Assembly: GCA_946803715.1 (NCBI GenBank)
Contig: CAMPET010000016.1
Location: forward strand, 318,119-343,592
Source: Beroe ovata
Taxonomy: Eukaryota > Ctenophora > Nuda > Beroida > Beroidae
DNA: 25,474 nt
Direction of reading: 5' to 3'
Below are positions 21,901 to 25,474 of the stretch, piece after piece. A program made the translations under genes and the position numbers. Within the stretch, counting starts at the first letter, position 1, and each line of letters begins with the position of its first letter. Under the pieces are notes generated by a model. The model did no database searches and had not been told where the DNA came from. It worked only from the letters and a program-made list of their open reading frames with translations.

Positions 21901-24604
21901 GATGTGGTAACGTGTTTTCCATGTTGTTGTACACGTGATCCTCAGCCGATTCCTGAGGGGGGGGGTGACACGTTATCTCCATGTAATTATGAAGTGGACA
22001 GTGCTCGGTGTTCGCGCGTTACATAACGTGTGAACAAGCGCAAGAGTTGAACCCACTACCAATCCTATAACACACTCCATATGGATTGTAAGCGCGATAT
22101 CCGATATCCGTATATATGGAAGTTGGAATTCCCAGTGTACTCCATCGGGGGAAACCTCGTGAAATTCCCCCTGAAATAACAGTGTACCGTGGCTGAGCGA
22201 GTCGAGCGTGAAAAGTGAACATTAAATACCAATTTTCTTGGATGATGATACAAGAAACGGATGAAATGAGGGATTTTCAATGGACAATTCGGACTTAAAT
22301 CGCCGTCCATAATCGTAATCATTGCCGTTTCGCCGTTCCTTTTAAGAGCATGACTTATTTTTTTTCCAAATAGGTTGTCCATCGGGAAGATTATTATCAT
22401 TTCACAATTACATGGAATATCGGCGCTTATTTTACATCGTATACTACCGAAATTCCCAGCATTTTTCAGCTGCATAGGGCTATATGTATAAGAGATAACA
22501 CAATCCTCAAATATCATAGACCATGATCACGACAACAGCAGATGGTCGTCACGCGTACTATAATAATGATATTGCTTCAAAAATATGGGGGAGTTTCATG
22601 CGATATATGCGATTCAATCTATTCATTATATGTGTCCTTTATTGATCTAAAACTACTCGTGGTAGGAGCAATATTTTGTGAGTCCATCATTTTTGATGCA
22701 TGTATATTGTATGTTTGTCGGGGCAAAAAGTTTGCGTTTGCATGCGACGTGCGTGTATCGTGTGTATGCCTCTACTGTTGGGTTTTGCGAAAAAAGCCGC
22801 GCGCGCATGTATCATCCCTCAGCTTATCAATCGAACGCAAGTCATTATTCAACCTTACCACAGTACATTCTACAAAGCCTATCATCATGATGCAGATGAT
22901 TATGAAAGCTTTTGTGATTGTCTATGCTCCCTTGATATAAAACTCTCGCCGGGTGTACATAATCTTTAACATCAAATTTTATTAGCACAACGCACGTGCT
23001 GTTCTAATGGTCGACGCGATCTCGCATACACGTGGCTTTGTATTCGCATGATATATTGCAAGAAATCGGTTCGATCGTAACCCCGTGATTTTTATTTTAA
23101 AAGAGGGGAGTTTGCCATATAACCAGGACTGTTAAATACTCACTCTGAAGGCGAAGTATAACGGCTAGTTCCAGCTCCAAAAACAAACTTCGCGAAGCTT
23201 AACCCAAACACAAGGAATTTTCTCAAATAGGAAGTATTTGATCTCTCTCTCACCTGTCTACTGACGGGACTGACAGTTGTGGTGACGGTGAAACTGTCGT
23301 TGGGTGGACGGTTCAGCCGCTCGTCGGACGGCGCACTCCGGTACGTGTCGTAGAATGAGTTCCGCACGTACGGCTTAGATCCGAGCAGGTTGATCGCTCC
23401 CTCCGACTTCGACTTTCCGATCCGCTGACTCGGAGTTCTGAGGTGGTGTCTGATACGGCTCATGATACGGGGAAAAAGTGGCAGTGCATTCTCAATTATG
23501 CTTCCCTCGGTGAGATAAAATAGGGGAATATGAGGAGTTCTCGTGATATATGGGATATGTGTTTCATTACGTGCATCTATACTAGACATGCTGTACTTCA
23601 CTAGACGTAATGATGAGATGCCCTAAATAATGGGACAAATATATCAGTTTTCCGTATAATAGCATAATAATCCAGATTGATAATTATAATAATCCCTGAT
23701 TAAAACAGAAGCATTCGAACACATGCTTAGGTATTATAGTCGAGATTCACCGTCAATTACGCAAACGAGGGCAATTATAGAGAGTCACATAGAATGATAA
23801 TTTATAGTGAGGGTATTTATCCTGATTATCCCAACGGTATGTATTAACCGGGCAGGATTGACGTGGTTGAAAAAGTGGGGGAAGTCAATTATAAACCTCG
23901 TTACAACTTTTATCATTCTCGTCACGAAATGTAGGTGGAGGGGTAACTAATTCAGCGGCCATGTTTGCTGCTCTGTTGGCGAATCTTTCTTTGCCCGGAG
24001 CGTGCCCAAGAAAGGGGCTACCTTTTGGCCCCCTTAGGCCTCCTTTTTTCCTCGCTATAACTATTCTGAACTGGACTGTTATAATCGTACAGTGTGATGT
24101 GCGTCACACACATACCTACACATGTTTTCTTACGAAGTAAGCATAAAGCAATGATTCTTGATTACTTTTTTTTCCGAGAATCTCATAAGTCATAATAATT
24201 TTGTATTACCAAGTCGTGTGCATTGACTAGTTAGTAAATAAGTTACTGAAGCGAGAATAACTATAAGGCATAATCGATAACATTGAATACTGAGCTAGAG
24301 TATTAAATTTAAAAGTAGGGGTCAACGGTGATTTAGTGAGAGTTAGGATGCGTCGGGTTTTTTTCGAATTGGCATCTCATCTACATTCCACGATTTGTCA
24401 TAATATTGTTGGGTAGTACAGTCGGTTGAAGCACGTGCCAATCGTTAGATCAGGTGAAAATATTTCCCATGGTTACTATGGTTATTGGTTACTAGATAAA
24501 GTCATAGTTACTATGGTTACCGTTCGAATACAGGGAGCTTGTGATCCGCTAGGGCGTGGCAGCTCTTGCTGCGCTCCAGCGCCTGTTTCTGGGTCCCACG
24601 GACA
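15878..24604 (-). CDS. Multi-exon gene: tyrosine- and proline-rich docking/adaptor-like protein (5' end beyond window)
   Basis: Thirteen exons join in one frame. In transcript order they are 24604-24521, 23458-23254, 21952-21851, 21036-20981, 20750-20390, 19899-19675, 18845-18636, 18297-18179, 18040-17956, 17599-17543, 17084-17031, 16784-16683 and 15973-15878. All borders are GT/AG and all phases agree. The joined chain is at least 584 residues, numbered here from the first full codon at 24603. It starts basic (about 1-60), then carries tyrosine motifs (Y104, Y138, Y169, Y229, Y424, Y542), a Pro/Ser-rich middle (about 170-410) with acidic runs, and an acidic helical C-terminus (about 500-584). 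No signal peptide, membrane segment or catalytic domain is visible. This layout is typical of docking proteins (Gab, FRS2, Cas type) or of receptor tails, which recruit SH2 and SH3 proteins. That role is inferred; the family is not recognised. The first exon seen opens inside a codon, so upstream exons must exist unless a start at 23463 is used. Confidence 0.75.
16025..16060. repeat. 9-bp tandem repeat, four units
   Basis: CATGGTGCT / CATGGTGCA alternate across four units, the last being CATGGTACA. It lies in the last intron of the minus-strand gene. Confidence 0.85.
16440..16467. repeat. 14-bp duplication GCGTGAGGGG(T/C)(C/A)AC
   Basis: Two units, plus a partial GCGTGAA copy after them, in a GC-rich patch of the last intron. 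Confidence 0.75.
16683..16784 (-). CDS. Exon of the docking-like gene: acidic helix and NVYVVNP
   Basis: 34 codons, phase 0 to 0, acceptor CTATTGCAG, consensus donor GTGAGT. It reads DVARMTDDLAMDLDLDGPEK then NVYVVNPQQPTTFN. The first half continues the acidic helix; Tyr542 in KNVYVVNP is the last tyrosine of the protein. Confidence 0.87.
17031..17084 (-). CDS. Micro-exon of the docking-like gene: KSQYNLDDEWLELDRLTQ
   Basis: 54 bases, phase 0 to 0, acceptor CCCCCATTTCAG, donor GTAAAA. The 18 residues form an acidic amphipathic helix-like segment that runs into DVARMTDDLAMDLDLDG of the next exon. The spacing of Leu/Trp/Val residues suggests one continuous helix used for protein binding. The frame also stays open upstream into the intron to about 17243, but no good acceptor supports a longer exon. 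Confidence 0.82.
17543..17599 (-). CDS. Micro-exon of the docking-like gene: KPNCPPPDQQYYHQNWVHK
   Basis: 57 bases, phase 0 to 0, acceptor CCTTATTTCAG, donor GTAGGT. It codes for 19 residues with a double tyrosine (493, 494) and the aromatic segment YYHQNW. It starts AAG after an AG acceptor, as the next micro-exon does, and keeps frame if skipped. Confidence 0.8.
17956..18040 (-). CDS. Exon of the docking-like gene: KPPAAVEDNN..LPWHD
   Basis: One base completes Arg454 (AG|G), then 28 codons: KPPAAVEDNNIMMNFEDKEH then EEKLPWHD, donor GTGAGT (phase 0). The acceptor is CCCCCCGTTCCAG. A charged segment links the proline-rich middle to the C-terminal module. LPWHD is followed in the next exon by KPNCPPPD. 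Confidence 0.85.
18179..18297 (-). CDS. Exon of the docking-like gene: DDDDYDSI and PALPPKP motifs
   Basis: Acceptor CCCTCAATTCAG, then TEVVPDDDDYDSIEDLRGVP, then ALPPKPVIVNG, five Asn codons (AAC)5, and GNT plus a split Arg codon, donor GTTAGT, exit phase 2. Tyr424 in DDDDYDSIEDL is a strongly acidic, kinase-like context; PALPPK is another PxxPxK SH3 ligand directly after it. Placing a phosphotyrosine site next to an SH3 site is common in docking proteins. The Asn run is a trinucleotide repeat and may vary between alleles. Confidence 0.88.
18466..18627. repeat. 27-bp palindromic tandem repeat, six units, in an intron
   Basis: Six head-to-tail 27-bp units with few differences. Units begin at 18466, 18493, 18520, 18547, 18574 and 18601. 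Each unit contains GTACTCAGCTGAGTAC, a perfect palindrome in the intact copies and GTACTCAGTTGAGTAC in others. The array ends 8 bases from the splice donor of the 18636-18845 exon, so the first part of that intron's RNA could form a chain of hairpins. There are no spacers of differing sequence, so it is not CRISPR-like. Long open frames here arise only because 27 is a multiple of three. Confidence 0.9.
18636..18845 (-). CDS. Exon of the docking-like gene: proline/alanine-rich
   Basis: Acceptor CATATTTTCAG, 70 codons, consensus donor GTGAGT, phase 0 to 0. It begins PPPPAHEEPPEKEAPLYTPV (Tyr361), continues with KSKPPVASRPPPPVVAAKPP and a second PPPAVAAKP unit, and ends TPPPTNVQ. The two PPPPVVAAKP/PPPPAVAAKP blocks are an internal duplication and read as SH3 or WW ligands. 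A 27-bp palindromic tandem array starts 8 bases into the intron after this donor. Confidence 0.88.
19675..19899 (-). CDS. Exon of the docking-like gene: SH3-ligand repeats and acidic tract
   Basis: 75 codons, phase 0 to 0. After PLPSQQQDEEDEATT comes the repeat SKPALPAKPALPAKP, which contains PxxPxK twice (class II SH3 ligands), then a Ser stretch and an acidic run (EEEDEDDDDSSVED) leading to ILSSLQTPATQPPP. The acceptor reads CACCTGAG; it is the only AG within about 100 bp upstream, and the upstream tract is CT/CA-rich, so the site is well constrained. The donor is GTAAAC. The exon end PPP meets PPPP of the next exon, making one polyproline run across the intron. Confidence 0.82.
20390..20750 (-). 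CDS. Large exon of the docking-like gene: two Tyr motifs and Pro/Ser-rich linker
   Basis: 120 codons after one shared base. It holds TSPKPSSMEV, the acidic site EEHTYDNH (Tyr169; YDN fits pYxN), a long Pro/Ser/Thr segment with PPPS repeats, then DDDHVYASF (Tyr229), an SESSSGEEED acidic patch and repeated PSPVP/PSSPRPR, ending VFVPP at consensus donor GTAAGT (phase 0). The acceptor TTGTAG at 20751-20752 has a poor pyrimidine tract; another AG, with the exon then starting at 20759, gives the same phase and three more codons. Coding quality is high and the donor is clear; the exact start is the uncertain point. SPxP and SP sites suggest proline-directed phosphorylation, which is an inference. 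Confidence 0.8.
20981..21036 (-). CDS. Small exon of the docking-like gene (ETYSRID)
   Basis: Acceptor TGTTTATTTCAG, then 18 codons (NSFPHETYSRIDIICQVP) and CG, donor GTGTGA, exit phase 2. The phase fits the next exon. Two bases inward lies a better-looking donor GTGAGT, whose use would shift the frame and give an early stop in the next exon. Tyr138 sits in an HETYSRI context, a weaker version of the acidic-His-x-Tyr pattern seen in the neighbouring exons. Confidence 0.6.
21452..21465. promoter_or_regulatory. Perfect RFX X-box-type palindrome
   Basis: GTTACCATGGTAAC is a perfect 14-bp inverted repeat matching the known RFX consensus GTTRCCATGGYAAC. It lies in the intron between the exons at 21851 and 21036. 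Similar sequences elsewhere in the window mean it could instead belong to a repeat family. Confidence 0.45.
21700..21790 (-). mobile_element. tRNA-like, possibly SINE head
   Basis: Read on the minus strand, TGGCAGCGGATTGGTAG (box A-like, two bases short) is followed by an anticodon-arm-like hairpin TCGGC..GCCGA. GTTCGATCT (box B-like, one mismatch) comes about 42 bases after the box A start, close to tRNA spacing. Downstream runs a non-tRNA sequence (GTGAAAACCCGAGACCCAGC). This is the layout of a tRNA-derived SINE. A functional tRNA is unlikely because the acceptor stem does not pair. Confidence 0.35.
21851..21952 (-). CDS. Exon of the docking-like gene with EDHVYNNM motif
   Basis: A strong C-tract acceptor (CCCCCCCCCTCAG) leads into 34 codons that start ESAEDHVYNNMEN and end APKFVP, then a consensus donor GTAAGT; phase is 0 at both ends. 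Tyr104 sits in EDHVYNNM. By known ligand rules, pYxN binds the Grb2 SH2 domain and pYxxM binds the PI3-kinase p85 SH2 domain, and YNNM satisfies both. A phase 0-0 exon can be skipped without a frame change, which would remove this site. Confidence 0.85.
23254..23458 (-). CDS. Exon of the docking-like gene; possible alternative first exon
   Basis: Codes for about 68 residues ending SPVSRQ before donor GTGAGA (CAG|GTGAGA, phase 0). It is basic and Ser/Tyr-rich: KSKSEGAINLLG, then PYVRNSFYDTYRSAP with three tyrosines (58, 64, 67), then a Thr-rich end. Upstream is a clear pyrimidine tract (CACTTTTTCCCC). The first AG after it is at 23460-23459, and two further AGs follow within 21 bp in the same phase, so NAG-type acceptor variation would only shift the N-side slightly. 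An in-frame ATG at 23463-23461 (MSRIRHHLRT) offers an alternative translation start if this is a first exon; the frame also stays open up to an ATG at 23601. Confidence 0.75.
24466..24520. repeat. Degenerate ATGGTTAC repeats next to an exon
   Basis: Several copies of (C/T)ATGGTTAC or TGGTTAC occur in 55 bp, including GTTACTATGGTTAC at 24507-24520. The donor GTAACC of the 24521-24604 exon is the edge of the last copy. Confidence 0.6.
24521..24604 (-). CDS. Exon (most 5' seen) of the docking-like gene
   Basis: The acceptor is a good pyrimidine tract (CTCTCTATTTTCAG). One base completes a split codon, then come 27 codons (VRGTQKQALERSKSCHALAD, then HKLPVFE) and CG before donor GTAACC. The exon is GC-richer than its surroundings and basic. 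Exit phase 2 matches the entry phase of the next exon, where all candidate acceptors need two preceding bases. The donor lies inside a GTTACTATGGTTAC repeat, which weakens it. No upstream exon with a matching donor was found between 24605 and 25474, so earlier exons are probably outside the window. This exon would be absent from any transcript starting at the ATG at 23463. Confidence 0.5.
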
Positions 24605-25474
24605 CTGAAAATAGAGAGGGGTCAGGGGTCGTGGATATATTTGGGATTGTTAATAAGTTAATATGGGGTCGGCCGTGAGGTTCAGAGAGCTTCAAATGGG
24701 TTGATGTTATGAAACTTCAGTTAACAAAAACTTTACTCATTCCAACAACTTTCTGCTATATTTATGAATGTCGCCCCCACCCCCCCTAATAAAGCAATAT
24801 TTCGTTCTCGACGTATACAACGACACATCATAACTTTATACAATCGCAAAGGTGATGACACACCGTGGATGTACTACATGCAAATTTCATATCAAGATTA
24901 TCAGTGTGTATGTAACCGCGTGCTTTAATAATTAAATGATAATTCCGCGCGCTTATAAGAGATGTCAGGAAATTGATTTTGTTTACTGCTTAGTACTGCT
25001 GCTCTTGTATCGAATGTTGTCCACGTTTCTTGATATGTTTCTTGATTGAGGTGAACTTGCATAAGTGAATTTTCAAGCTTCAATAGACATTACTAAATTC
25101 GTTTTGAAGACGATCATTTCATACAATTTTGTTAACCCAGTTCATAGTCGCAGATATGAAATTGGACGCAGTTAGACAATTATAATAGTCAACCACCTGT
25201 GTGTCCTATAAATCATAACACTGATTCTATACACCGATTCTATACTAACTCAAAAAGAAGTTGCATGGTGTTATACGGTTGCAACAAATTCAGCAACATA
25301 AGTTGCTATTCTCCCGTGTGTTGTGATACGTTACAACGCCAATATGTTGTAATGCGCTTCAAAAACTACACGTCCTCTCTCGAAGAGGTGTTTCCAATTC
25401 AAGCTGTGAAGAGAGCTATATTTTGCCTCCATACTCGAAACAACAGCTACATGACGTTATATTCATATTGTTCG

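Overview
The window looks like nuclear DNA of a non-vertebrate animal. Coding sequence comes as short exons with GT/AG borders in AT-rich surroundings, there are many (CA)n/(TG)n microsatellites, and no prokaryotic gene layout is present. The lineage cannot be fixed from sequence alone. An early-branching animal such as a sponge would fit, but that is a guess.

Right part (about 15.9-24.6 kb, minus strand): one multi-exon gene dominates. Thirteen exons with matching phases can be read from 24604 down to a stop at 15878-15880, giving at least 584 residues, and the gene very probably continues beyond the right edge. The protein has no recognisable globular domain or membrane segment in the part seen. 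It is a long, disordered-looking chain with about 13 tyrosines in acidic settings (EDHVYNNM, EEHTYDNH, DDHVYASF, DDDYDSI), several PxxPxK SH3-ligand motifs, poly-acidic/serine stretches, and a compact acidic-helical C-terminus split over small exons. It resembles a docking protein, or the cytoplasmic tail of a receptor, in tyrosine-kinase/SH2/SH3 signalling. I do not recognise its family. Its introns hold a 27-bp palindromic tandem array, a perfect RFX X-box-type palindrome and a tRNA-like (SINE-like) element.

Middle-left (about 5.4-6.5 kb): a last exon of a plus-strand single-pass membrane protein (5824-6185) follows a duplicated splice acceptor. On its left, across a single-N contig join at 5705, lies an apparent minus-strand coding exon (5429-5704). 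The two exons point away from each other across the join, so contig order or orientation is in doubt. A cluster of five CACGTG boxes follows the membrane-protein stop.

Remainder (about 1-5.3 kb and 6.5-15.8 kb): mostly non-coding and rich in microsatellites and minisatellites. It holds a few promoter-like modules (CArG/CCAAT/TATA near 1.4-1.55 kb; E2F plus paired CCAAT boxes near 10.9-11.1 kb), a small ATG ORF at 7681-7884 and clusters of RFX-like palindromes. Single Ns at 4704, 5705 and 9472 and an N block at 13690-13771 mark assembly joins, most of them beside CA/TG repeats.
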